Source: Tropicimonas sp033101155
GTDB taxonomy: Bacteria; Pseudomonadota; Alphaproteobacteria; Rhodobacterales; Rhodobacteraceae
Length of the DNA: 64,000 nucleotides
Direction of reading: 5' to 3'
NCBI RefSeq assembly: GCF_033101155.1
Contig: NZ_JAWMPX010000011.1
Span: forward strand, 62,001 to 126,000
The first letter of the stretch is position 1. Each line of letters begins with the position of its first letter. A model generated the notes under the pieces. It was not told where the DNA came from and did no database searches. It saw only the letters and a list, made by a program, of their open reading frames with translations. This document shows positions 35,701 to 43,373 of the stretch, one piece after another. Position numbers and translations under genes: made by a program.

Positions 35701-35939
35701 ATGGCGACCTTTTTTGAGATACCAAGCTCGCGGACAAATGAGTCGGGATCAGCCGAGGAACTGAGCAGTGAAGCCTTTACAGCTGCACGCGACACAGTGA
35801 GCGGCCTGCGAGCCCACCAAACATGAAGACGGTGGGTTTGCGGGTTCCCGGATGCCGTTTCTCTTACTGTTTGTGCGCCTACTTGGTGGCAAGGAAAACC
35901 GCCTTCGATGAGGCGTAGATCTGTAGCGACTTCATTCAT
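32721..35939 (-). CDS. DUF1156-family adenine-specific DNA methyltransferase
   Basis: 1072 residues. The N-terminus (about 1-70; H-R-L-H-V-W-W-A-R-R-P-L) is the DUF1156 domain. The SAM-binding motif D-A-T-A-G-G-G-S is at 228-235 and the catalytic D-P-P-Y at 675-678, giving a split N6-adenine methyltransferase with a long insertion of about 440 residues between motif I and motif IV. That insertion has two Cys pairs (C-P-S-C, C-V-H-C) likely to bind zinc. It probably marks host DNA as self. It lies 18 bp after the 202-residue gene and overlaps the helicase start by 4 bp. Confidence 0.9.
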   Translation of the reverse strand: MNEVATDLRLIEGGFPCHQVGAQTVRETASGNPQTHRLHVWWARRPLTVSRAAVKASLLSSSADPDSFVRELGISKKVAIVGEKEWTLVGKALAHVKSVGGAEILPLDDKGLKLIQTEADRRMKNREIIERLLTHDPSFEKDPVVSKWKEDSAPFVVPFAGLGESLQIEDHVADPAQVNDRLAFKNSNRVKEALEGKSIQWDAEDLYGYDRAYAVAPDYQETGLTVLDATAGGGSIPFEALRLGHTVIANELNPVATTILHATLDFPARFGPDLLQDIAHWGELLVSTTENKVADLYPHSPLPASERIKLEKNIGKHSDLIESYGEFEHSAADFLYCRMVRCPSCGGDAPLLNSLWLSKSSGNQWGVRIVPEREKSISFEVYEAEGGKGPNGENPDTATVTRGVGQCVHCRQAISGDEIKAQARGESNHGRWWDRIYAVYSNRLQPKLDSNGKIQRYVSGQRVGEIKTEKVKFFRAPTKQDLSALNKANERLSENWDRWESADLVPTESIPTGAKTSEPLRYGITRWSEMFAPRQLVGHLFLMEQFLALQPEIQSALGNERGNAVITYLQLIIDKFVDYNSRQTRWHFSRGLIVGTFGRHDFSLKWTYAEMPYTGPSSGLRWAFSQVHDAFKGISELVFPVYQARGPSLPLKILNGSAGNMAAVASKSVDLVCFDPPYYDNVQYGELSDFYYVWQRRGLREIYPELFSRRHVNKSEEAVANPSRDGSAKEAKAAYERMMSEIFSECRRVLSDDGVMTLMFTHKKQEAWETLTRSLIESDWIITACMPVESESGYSMHQMNLAAAASTIFITCRKRYGEGDEPAAWRGIGGTGVEAKIRSAVRGGLAEFDRLNLNPVDEMIASFGRALQVLSERWPVYDGDEVVSPVKAMTSASAVVAAHQITRITKGRLSVEDLDTETAMALTILGAFGTAEFAFDDARNLANALNISIEGKTGNYSVADRKIGMATHQAGASYASPLVKAGSKIRLTAPEERADIRLEMPQTAWDRLHGLIAAYREGQDISVRAYFEKECALQEQLQKDLLDVYRAEIGDEKLQKEIDWIRFALESFGGTQ

Positions 35940-35957
35940 TCTGTTTGCCTTATCTCA

Positions 35958-36566
35958 TTACTGCCGTGCACGTAGCTTTTCGAGCGCTGCCTCTACATCG
36001 CCTTCTTGGCCCTTGCCATGGCCACACAGCATGATCCGCAGGCCGGACACAGCCCATCGGTTTGCAACCGGTCCATAGTGCGAAATGCGCGAGAACCAGT
36101 AGCTTGCCTCTTCTCTCGAGAACGTTGCGACACGCCGTGCCAGCAATTCTACGCGGTCGAGATCTGTCATTCGTTCCTGCAGTTTGAAAATGATGCCGAG
36201 CTTCGCTCCGGATTCTTCATTAATAACCAGCGTTCGCTGCGTTTTGATTGCATCGATGGACAGAAAGATATCGACCTCAAGCGGCACGTCGTTTTCGTTG
36301 CGAGCTTGTGCAACGATGGACTTAACCAGGGGAAGCAACCGCCGGAGAGCGTCGCCATAAAGGCGCCCGCGATCCTGAAGATGGCCCGTACGGGCGTCCT
36401 CTTGGTCTCCCTCGCGGGCACGACGCTCTTTTATCACAAGGACAGGCGGAGGAACGTCGCTATGTTGCGTTACCCGCAGCGCGAAAGGAGCCGATGAGAG
36501 CGCTCCTGCATGCAAAGATTTGTAGACCTCCTCCTGGCGGAGGGAACGTCCCTTCTTGGTCGTCAT
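35958..36566 (-). CDS. Small conserved component of the DUF499/DUF1156 operon
   Basis: 202 residues. The N-terminus is charged; the conserved-looking core has E-E-A-S-Y-W-F-S-R-I-S-H-Y-G and N-R-W-A-V-S-G-L-R-I-M-L-C-G-H-G near the C-terminus. It occupies the place of the DUF3780/DUF7680-type small proteins found with DUF499 and DUF1156 genes, but I cannot assign it to either with certainty. It overlaps the ATPase stop by 4 bp (ATGA type), so its expression is coupled to the ATPase. It may be a substrate-recognition or bridging subunit. Confidence 0.75.
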   Translation of the reverse strand: MTTKKGRSLRQEEVYKSLHAGALSSAPFALRVTQHSDVPPPVLVIKERRAREGDQEDARTGHLQDRGRLYGDALRRLLPLVKSIVAQARNENDVPLEVDIFLSIDAIKTQRTLVINEESGAKLGIIFKLQERMTDLDRVELLARRVATFSREEASYWFSRISHYGPVANRWAVSGLRIMLCGHGKGQEGDVEAALEKLRARQ

Positions 36567-39500
36567 TCAGCACCTTTCTTGAGCTCTGCTACCAGTGCGC
36601 ACTCATCATCAGGGTGTTCGATCTCAATCGACGCGAATGTGTTTTCATCAACCCTTCCGACAGTCATCAGCGTTTCGAAGAGTTCATCGAGCACCTTTAA
36701 GCTTTCAGGGGTCGCATCTGCAATCTTGAGATCGATCGATGCGCCGCCTGGTACTCTAAGGGACTGAATCCTGAAGTCGTCGACGTTGGATTTTGCACCA
36801 CTGGCGGCAATGCGCCCAAGTCGTTTGATAAGAGGAATCAACGTCTTCGGGGACATTCCTTCCTCTTCGATCTCAAGGCGTCGTGATACTTGTTCAAGCC
36901 ATCCGCGCTTGGATGCTTCCGAGCGCGTCATCAGGACATCATCGGCCTGTGCTGGCCTGAATGTCGCCTCGACGCCGTCACGGAAACCATCGGGCTTGTC
37001 CTTGGCACCAATACTCCCGTCATGAACAACATATCGATCCTGCCCGATCACCTTGGGGATCACATTCAGGACATCCGCCTCTTCGATTGCGTCGGACTTC
37101 TCGCGGACCTTCTCGACAATGTCGGAAACCTTGGTTTCACTTGCTTGGCGTGCAACATCTGCCGTCCATTCGCGGATTTTGTCTTCGGAGGGCTTCTCGC
37201 CCTTGATCCATCCACGGGCACGCGCTTTGGGGACTTGAATTACAGACCAACCGTCTAAAGAGAGATCCGCCGTAAGTGGGGCAGGGTTATCTGCGTTGTA
37301 GATCTCGTCGGGTTGATCAGCGGCAGAGTCCAGAAAACGGAACAGGCACCACACGCCCTTTTCGACGCCGGCTGAAATCACCCGGTACAATACTCCGGGC
37401 TCTTCCAAGATCGGCCAACGACGCTGCTGGGCAAAGGCATCCCTGATACTTTGCAGAGACGGCGTTTCGCTCCCCAATGAAAAAAAGAGCTGTGAAAGCC
37501 CGCGAACGATCTCCATGGTTGTCGCGCGGTCGGCCTCGATCACCTCGCCATCTCGACGAAGGATTTCTTTGACTTGCTCTGCGATAGCCGCGCCGCCTTC
37601 GCCTCCGGCAACTCGGATTTCCCGTATCGCGACACCATCTGGTCCGGGATACACAAGGCGCGTATAGCTTTTGCTGCTTGCGACGTTGAGGTCATTTCGT
37701 GCGCGTGCTCGGCGACTTTGGAAATCATCATCCAACTGGCGGAGTGTTAGTCCATAGGCCCCCGGGTCGGAGTGGAGTTTTTCGATCGCACGAACCTCTC
37801 TGGCAAGCTCAACAAGGTGATCAAGACTTCTTTGAGCCCCTTGAGCAGCGAACATGCCCTCTGCATCGCGATCCGTTGCAACGGTATTGGGTATCAAGAG
37901 CGATATGTGATTCTGTGATATTCGTGGCTGACCGACACCAACGGTTTCAATGAAGTCATCGATCGTGATCTTGGCAGCGTCTACACGAACGATACCAAGG
38001 GAGGGACGTTTGGGCGACTCAGCCATGTCCTGTGGCGCGGTTACATCCTCACGGACTTCGAAGATACCATTCTGGTTAGTGATGACTTTTCGAGAAGCCT
38101 CAAGGATCAATTTCAGTGCATCTTCACGATTCACGCCTTCACGGATGTCATTCAATGCTCGGTTGATGGTGGGATCTGTACTTGCGAAATACTTTCCATC
38201 TTGTTCGCGGAGGTAATAAGCATTCTTTTGGATCGCTTCGAGAGCTGTCTTGACCGCGGTGGCAGGGAGTTCCGGCATGGTCACTGACAGAATTGCATCT
38301 GCTTCATTGATGCCAAACAAGTTGCTGGCAACGCCGCCAGACCGACCGACGAGGCTGTTCACCAGGACCGTCCGCCAGGTCATTTCATGGTAGGAAATCC
38401 CAGACGGCAATGGGTTGTTTTTGTCACGCATTTGTGCGCGGCTTCTACTGGAAGCCAAAGAGTCCGACTGTGGACCGCCGACATCGGTATTCAGGACGAT
38501 TTGCATGTCACCAGCTCTGAGACGGCTTCCAACAATCTCGTCAGCCATAAGTCGATCGGAAAAATCGAGGTGCCCAACATGGATCATCGGTGTGTAAGGT
38601 TGTTTTTCCCAGATCAGGCGAATTGCCAGCGTCATTACACGAAGGACACCCCTCGTTCCTTGAAATGTCTCGATTGAAGCGAGCTTCTCGTTGAGGAACC
38701 GAAGAAATGTGGGATGGAAAGGGTAGCTTGACCGAAGAATGTCGACATACTCAGCATGCTTTACCTCAGAAGGCAGGTCCGTGGGACACGAAGCGTAGAT
38801 GGCGGCGTAGGCCTCAGCTGCTTCGCTGGCCGCCGATGGGTCGATGCTTGAGAACAACCGGCGCGCGAGCACTCGGGAGAGCTCGTTTTGTGGCACGGGC
38901 TTGATCGGAAGTGCATCTCGAGCGACCACGCTTTCAGTTTCACCAACCGCAAGCGCGGCGCGTTTTGCGGCCTCTTCAGGAGTGATCTCTGCTCCAGTGA
39001 TCCTCGTAAGCTCAGACCCAAGATTTTCGCTTTGTTTGGCAAAGGCATCGGTCGAACTGGCAAGAGAAATCACAACAGAGATGCCTGGAACGGATCGTGC
39101 AAAAGTAGACAACGCCATCAGGAATGCAGCAACTTGTGTTGAACCGATTCCCGGATGCGCTGCTTCGAAGCGTGCAACATACTGTGCAAGTTCATCTATG
39201 AGAACAATAGCCTTGCGACCTCCAAGGACACGACGAAAAAAGTCATCGCCAGGGGCTGCAACCGATGACACATCTCCCTTGAGCTCACGGTAAAGGCCTT
39301 CGCCACCAACTTGCATTGCCAGCTCTCCCCACAATGTGTGAGGAATCAATGCTGTTCCAGACCGCTTGTTGACGGACAATACGTCACCAGCGATTGCTAT
39401 GACACAGACCTCATCAGGCTCCAAAAGCGGAAGGTCGGGGAACAGTGGATTCACAAGATGCTGAATATCCTGCCCTCGTTTCGCGCAATGCACGAGGCCA

Positions 39501-39817
39501 ATAAGCGAGTGAGTTTTGCCGCCGCCAAACCCGGTTTCGAGCCGGGTGATCGCGCTCGCTGTTGTATCGCCAGTGACTCTTCGAAGCACGGTCGCAAACA
39601 GATCGCGCATCCCACTTGTCGGGTATGTCGCCTCTCCAAAGAAGATCTTTGCATCGGTATAAGGAGTATCGGCGACCTGGCGGCCAGCATAGCTGTCCAT
39701 TACCTGTTTGAGGCTGGCTGTAAACAGCTCCGGGTTGAACGTTCCTGAAATGATATCAGCACGCGGTGTGCATTGCTCGTAGACCGGTCGCATGTTGGTT
39801 GGCACCTTTCCTTGCAT
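36563..39817 (-). CDS. DUF499-family AAA+-like ATPase (defence)
   Basis: 1084 residues from the ATG at 39817; a GTG at 39850 would add 11 residues. The P-loop G-F-G-G-G-K-T-H lies at about residue 95-103 and Walker B V-L-I-D-E-L-A-Q-Y at about 215, the DUF499 pattern. The long middle and C-terminal parts (Q/S-rich then mixed alpha/beta) are family-specific. DUF499 proteins occur with DUF1156 methyltransferases and PLD-helicases in predicted defence loci related in logic to BREX and DISARM. It heads the operon; the upstream 500 bp should hold the promoter. Confidence 0.9.
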   Translation of the reverse strand: MQGKVPTNMRPVYEQCTPRADIISGTFNPELFTASLKQVMDSYAGRQVADTPYTDAKIFFGEATYPTSGMRDLFATVLRRVTGDTTASAITRLETGFGGGKTHSLIGLVHCAKRGQDIQHLVNPLFPDLPLLEPDEVCVIAIAGDVLSVNKRSGTALIPHTLWGELAMQVGGEGLYRELKGDVSSVAAPGDDFFRRVLGGRKAIVLIDELAQYVARFEAAHPGIGSTQVAAFLMALSTFARSVPGISVVISLASSTDAFAKQSENLGSELTRITGAEITPEEAAKRAALAVGETESVVARDALPIKPVPQNELSRVLARRLFSSIDPSAASEAAEAYAAIYASCPTDLPSEVKHAEYVDILRSSYPFHPTFLRFLNEKLASIETFQGTRGVLRVMTLAIRLIWEKQPYTPMIHVGHLDFSDRLMADEIVGSRLRAGDMQIVLNTDVGGPQSDSLASSRSRAQMRDKNNPLPSGISYHEMTWRTVLVNSLVGRSGGVASNLFGINEADAILSVTMPELPATAVKTALEAIQKNAYYLREQDGKYFASTDPTINRALNDIREGVNREDALKLILEASRKVITNQNGIFEVREDVTAPQDMAESPKRPSLGIVRVDAAKITIDDFIETVGVGQPRISQNHISLLIPNTVATDRDAEGMFAAQGAQRSLDHLVELAREVRAIEKLHSDPGAYGLTLRQLDDDFQSRRARARNDLNVASSKSYTRLVYPGPDGVAIREIRVAGGEGGAAIAEQVKEILRRDGEVIEADRATTMEIVRGLSQLFFSLGSETPSLQSIRDAFAQQRRWPILEEPGVLYRVISAGVEKGVWCLFRFLDSAADQPDEIYNADNPAPLTADLSLDGWSVIQVPKARARGWIKGEKPSEDKIREWTADVARQASETKVSDIVEKVREKSDAIEEADVLNVIPKVIGQDRYVVHDGSIGAKDKPDGFRDGVEATFRPAQADDVLMTRSEASKRGWLEQVSRRLEIEEEGMSPKTLIPLIKRLGRIAASGAKSNVDDFRIQSLRVPGGASIDLKIADATPESLKVLDELFETLMTVGRVDENTFASIEIEHPDDECALVAELKKGAE

Positions 39818-39850
39818 CCATATTGGCCGGTTTTCATGAAGACGGAGCAC

Positions 39851-40316
39851 TCAAGAAAAGAACCAGCATTTCCATAAGGTAGGAACGAAATGCGGTGGTC
39901 TGGAGTACTTTTTTGCACAGGTCGTGCGACGTCGGAAAACACCTTGCTCTTGGGCCAGCTTGTTTATCCTCCAACTGCCGCATAAAGGGAACCTCTATCA
40001 GACCGAAGGTGCGGCGCAGGAAAGTTGAGCCGCGCCTGTACGACCGGCGAGGCGGGACTTTCACTGCCCAATCCCAACGACGTAGCGAACAGAGGCCCGG
40101 GGTCGCAGGGCGAAACTGGCAAGCTGAAGTAAGCTTTTCAGGAAACCGAGATTCAACGACTCAGACTCTGCGCGTCAGTCAAGTCTGGATGATATTACTC
40201 CAGACTTCGGTTCTGGGGAATGTTCAGAAAGGTATCGCCAGCCCGGACCTCTCGTGTGTACATTTTGTGGTCGGTCGGGGCTTGCGCGCTATATATGCGA
40301 AAGCTACCATGCGGCC
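39851..40316. other. Divergent control region between the DUF499 operon and the CD-NTase gene
   Basis: 466 bp between two outward-facing units. Open frames here (for example 39895-40320 plus, 39834-40064 minus) have no domain and no good ribosome site, so I treat the stretch as regulatory or decayed sequence. No clear palindrome or RNA gene was found. Confidence 0.45.
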
Positions 40317-41252
40317 ATGAGCGTTCTGCAATCCACCCCTGTGGCGAACACCCAACCCGCTCTTCGATGGCTCTACGTCGAGCGGCGTTTTGCTGCGCTC
40401 CAAAAAGACCTGGCCCTCCAGCAGGATGAAATCGACGACGGAGTGACCAAGCTGCATGGGGTCGTGAAATCGCTAAACCGCCACTTTTTCGAGGAAAGCA
40501 CGCTCGACCACTCCTTCCTTGTCGGGTCTTGGAGAAAAAACACTGCTATTCGACCGCCCAGCGACATAGATGTCTTCTTTCTGCCGTCGCTCGATGTCTT
40601 CCATCAGTTCAACACTCGAGTCGGCAATAAGCAGTCCCAGCTTCTTCAGCATGTCCGCGATGCCTTGAATGTCACCTATCCGCAGACGCGAATACGCGGC
40701 GACGGTCAAGTGGTAGTGGTCGGCTTCAACTCAATCGACATCGAAGTGATACCCGCGTTTCCTTCTCAGGGCGGCGGATACCTAACCTGCGACACCAATG
40801 GAGGTGGGAGGTGGAAACGGGTCGAGCCAGATGCCGAGATTTCCGAACTTGATCGGGTCGATGCGTCCTTTAACGGCAATGTCCGAAAACTGACACGCAT
40901 TCTCAAGCAGTGGAAACACTACTGCAATGTCCCAATTAAATCTTTCCACATCGAGCAACTGGTGAGTGAAGCACTTGCCAAGTTGGACTACGGTTGGAGG
41001 GACGAGTTTTGGTTTGACTGGCTGGTTCGAGATGTTTTCGCTCACATGTATGGACGCGCAGGCGGTGGCTTTTTCATGGCAGGATCGACATATGAATGGA
41101 TTGCGATGAGCGATCGATGGCAGAGCAAGGCCCTGTCCGCCTATGAACGGGCATCCAATGCCTGCGACTATGAACGCCAAAACATGAACGTCTCGGCAGG
41201 TGATGAATGGCAGAAGATATTCGGCAAGACTATCCCGGACATGGTGATCTAA
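40317..41252 (+). CDS. CD-NTase (CBASS-like oligonucleotide cyclase)
   Basis: 311 residues from the ATG at 40317. The nucleotidyltransferase core is complete: G70-S71 of the GS motif, D83 and D85 in S-D-I-D-V-F-F-L-P, and the third acid in S-I-D-I-E-V-I-P (D141). The C-terminal helical part (about 190-300) fits the SMODS/oligonucleotide synthase arrangement. On infection such enzymes make cyclic nucleotides that switch on an effector. The overlapping next gene encodes a 2TM effector. No Cap2/Cap3 (E1/E2, JAB) genes are present, so this would be a minimal type I-like set. Confidence 0.85.
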   Translation: MSVLQSTPVANTQPALRWLYVERRFAALQKDLALQQDEIDDGVTKLHGVVKSLNRHFFEESTLDHSFLVGSWRKNTAIRPPSDIDVFFLPSLDVFHQFNTRVGNKQSQLLQHVRDALNVTYPQTRIRGDGQVVVVGFNSIDIEVIPAFPSQGGGYLTCDTNGGGRWKRVEPDAEISELDRVDASFNGNVRKLTRILKQWKHYCNVPIKSFHIEQLVSEALAKLDYGWRDEFWFDWLVRDVFAHMYGRAGGGFFMAGSTYEWIAMSDRWQSKALSAYERASNACDYERQNMNVSAGDEWQKIFGKTIPDMVI

Positions 41253-41740
41253 GCGAGGCCCATGGCGCGCTTTGCTCCGAGTGCGCGCAGCAATCCCGCA
41301 ACGCCGTCTACACATCGACAACCTTCTTTATTTGGCTGCGTTGGCTAAAACGGATCCGTGGCAGCATCTGGATAGCCGCGGTGATTTCCAGTACGGCCGC
41401 GGCAAGCGCAGCGATCTCCAAACAGTCTGGCGTCGAGGTCATTGTGGCGGGACTGGCTCTGCTCGGCGTCATTCTGCCAGGGGTGATCAAGGCGTTGAAG
41501 CTCGATGAGACGATAAAAGCGTACGAAGAATCGGCGGCGGCATTCAAGAGGGTGGAAGGACGCCTTCGCCGCGCTGCTGAAGTCTGGTCACACAAACCGT
41601 TTGCAGATTTTGAGGTAGAAGCGCGCACGGCACTTACTGATCTCGAAACCGCGCAAATACCATCGCTGACGCCCCCAGAATGGTGTTTCCGAGCCGCCCA
41701 AAGAAAGGTTAGGTCGGGCGACTATGATCCGGATCCCTGA
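41207..41740 (+). CDS. SLATT-like two-TM effector of the CD-NTase
   Basis: 177 residues from the ATG at 41207, overlapping the CD-NTase gene by 46 bp. An N-terminal helix ending in W-L-R-W-L-K-R-I-R is followed by two adjacent membrane helices (about 53-71 and 76-94) and a cytosolic helical C-terminus with E-W-C-F-R-A-A near 160. This matches the SLATT (SMODS- and SLOG-associating 2TM) effector layout. The predicted role is membrane depolarisation or permeabilisation on second-messenger binding, leading to abortive infection. Which nucleotide it senses is unknown. Confidence 0.75.
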   Translation: MAEDIRQDYPGHGDLSEAHGALCSECAQQSRNAVYTSTTFFIWLRWLKRIRGSIWIAAVISSTAAASAAISKQSGVEVIVAGLALLGVILPGVIKALKLDETIKAYEESAAAFKRVEGRLRRAAEVWSHKPFADFEVEARTALTDLETAQIPSLTPPEWCFRAAQRKVRSGDYDPDP

Positions 41741-41918
41741 CCATTTGTTTGGCAAGCTCGGAAGATTGTCAGCAGATGGTGAAGACGCTTGAAACGGTAC
41801 GCGTATCTGTAAGAGCTTTTCTCGGCAGCAAAGCTGCCGAGCATCCCGATGCCGTTCCGATACTTGGGGTCTACACGGCTTCGGGATGCGGCCGGATCCG
41901 GAGGTTCCAAGCCCAAAA

Positions 41919-42536
41919 TCAATCGAGAGCTACGATTGCGCTGGAACGTTCGGGACCGGTGGTAGCTGACCACCACTTGGATGCCGACGCTCTTGATTTA
42001 TCGCTAACTTTTCCTGAAAGGCCCCATGCTTCAGGAAAGAGGTACGCACCGCCGTAGGGGTGGACACATCGTTTTAGAATTTCAAGGTCATCGATCTCTA
42101 CTGACGTCTCGAGAAATTCCCGGGTCGCGCAAACGCCATGACCGTCGTCGATACATGCGTAGGCCAGCACCGAGCCGCGGAGGTATCCAAGCCAATGACT
42201 GTCTTCCAAGCCTTCCTGCTCATAAAAAAGGAAGTCCCGACCGACCTCGGAGACTTGTTGTCCGAGACACTCACGCCCCCGAAAACGACCCGCGCGTACC
42301 TTGAAGGCCGACAGCGTCACGAGCCCGCCGGCGTTCAGGACCTGTGTTCCCCGAAAGGATGTGCATCCGTTCAGTTCAAGTTCGAGCAGTGAGCGGAACA
42401 CGATATCGTTTCCTAATCTGCTGAGAACACGACGACCTACCGGATCGTCAATGTACTCTTCGAACACGTCTAAGCGCGCTCGGTGAGCGCGCCTATCGGC
42501 TTCGATGAGCATGTCGTTTGGTCTTTCCGTCAACAT
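41919..42536 (-). CDS. Unknown protein divergent from an XRE regulator
   Basis: 205 residues from the ATG at 42536, which has GAGGAAGG upstream; the longer frame to 42632 would overlap the regulator and is rejected. The sequence is acidic and mixed alpha/beta, with V-F-E-E-Y-I-D-D-P-V-G-R-R-V-L-S-R-L-G-N near the start and no known domain or membrane segment. It shares a 21-bp palindrome with the regulator at 42620. It could be cargo controlled by that regulator, for example a toxin or an effector modulator, but this is speculative. Confidence 0.6.
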   Translation of the reverse strand: MLTERPNDMLIEADRRAHRARLDVFEEYIDDPVGRRVLSRLGNDIVFRSLLELELNGCTSFRGTQVLNAGGLVTLSAFKVRAGRFRGRECLGQQVSEVGRDFLFYEQEGLEDSHWLGYLRGSVLAYACIDDGHGVCATREFLETSVEIDDLEILKRCVHPYGGAYLFPEAWGLSGKVSDKSRASASKWWSATTGPERSSAIVALD

Positions 42537-42553
42537 CAACCTTCCTCGATCAG

Positions 42554-42574
42554 TTAAGCCCAATTTAGGCTTAA
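42554..42574. promoter_or_regulatory. Palindromic operator TTAAGCC-N7-GGCTTAA
   Basis: Perfect 7-bp arms (42554-42560 and 42568-42574) around CAATTTA, in the 83-bp divergent region between the 205-residue gene and the XRE gene. The size and position fit a dimeric HTH_XRE repressor that would control both promoters. Confidence 0.75.
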
Positions 42575-42619
42575 ATCGCGCGTGAGGTACGCCGCTGTCA
42601 AGCCACAGCGGAAGGTCGC

Positions 42620-42877
42620 ATGCCAAAAACAATCAGAAGCCCCGGCCTCCTTGCCTTGGGAGCCGCCATCGTAAGAATCAGAACAACCAGGGGAATGTCG
42701 CAGGCCGAGTTCGCTGAATCCCTTGGGTATCAGCAGTCATTCATAGCGAAAATCGAACTCGGAAATCGGCGCCTGGATGTTGTCGAGCTGGTCCTGTTGG
42801 CCCGGGCTATGAAAGCTGACCCAGTGGAGCTTCTTAACGTCGTGCAACGAGCAGTTTGCGCAGATGATACGATTTGA
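42620..42877 (+). CDS. XRE-family HTH regulator
   Basis: 85 residues that are almost entirely a Cro/C1-type HTH (about residues 12-70): I-V-R-I-R-T-T-R-G-M-S-Q-A-E-F-A, L-G-Y-Q-Q-S-F-I-A-K-I-E-L-G-N-R-R. No ligand domain. Its compact size and palindromic operator are those of a phage- or toxin-antitoxin-like repressor. It lies divergent from the unknown 205-residue gene. Confidence 0.9.
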   Translation: MPKTIRSPGLLALGAAIVRIRTTRGMSQAEFAESLGYQQSFIAKIELGNRRLDVVELVLLARAMKADPVELLNVVQRAVCADDTI

Positions 42878-42955
42878 AGTCGGCGGAACATGGGGCAGCC
42901 CCATACTGCCGCATCGGGACTGGTCGAGCGGCAAGCCCACGTGGATACCGCCCGG

Positions 42956-43174
42956 TCAAACCACCGCCCAGAGCCCCTGCGGATATATCCGGTTGAGGTG
43001 GAGTTCGACCAGTTCAACTGCATCGCACAGGCCTTCATCTTTAATTTCTTCTGTGCATAGGCTCAGAGTATTGATCAACGCCCAAGCTAATTTCGGATGA
43101 CCGATTGAATTGTCGGTCTTTGCCATGCGCGCATAGTGTGCAGCCTGCGCAATCGAGTTTTCGATATCTGTCAT
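42956..43174 (-). CDS. Small hypothetical protein
   Basis: 72 residues: M-T-D-I-E-N-S-I-A-Q-A-A-H-Y-A-R-M-A-K and two more amphipathic helices, ending near Y-P-Q-G-L-W. No known family. It precedes no gene closely and lies 200 bp downstream of the helicase gene on the same strand, in the direction of the recombinase operon transcript, so it could be its last member. Confidence 0.5.
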   Translation of the reverse strand: MTDIENSIAQAAHYARMAKTDNSIGHPKLAWALINTLSLCTEEIKDEGLCDAVELVELHLNRIYPQGLWAVV

Positions 43175-43373
43175 GACTGGTTCATCCTCATTTGTGTAAT
43201 TCGCGTTTTTCCGGTATGGTTGATCGAACCTGGAGGATCACGGACCCGCCAGCGCGAGATTGTCGTGTTATTCGAGAATGTGATTTGAATCGCTACCACC
43301 CGAAAATCCATATCCAAACTCCCTAATGATTGTTTTTTCACAATATGCACCCTATGCCCTCGCCATCCGCGCC

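Noticed and set aside
28855..39817. Type I restriction, BREX or DISARM assignment
   Set aside because: No HsdS/HsdR, PglZ/BrxC or DrmA/DrmB proteins are present; only the general logic is shared.
39895..40320. 141-codon plus-strand ORF upstream of the CD-NTase
   Set aside because: No motif, no ribosome site and it would overlap the CD-NTase start; more likely regulatory sequence.
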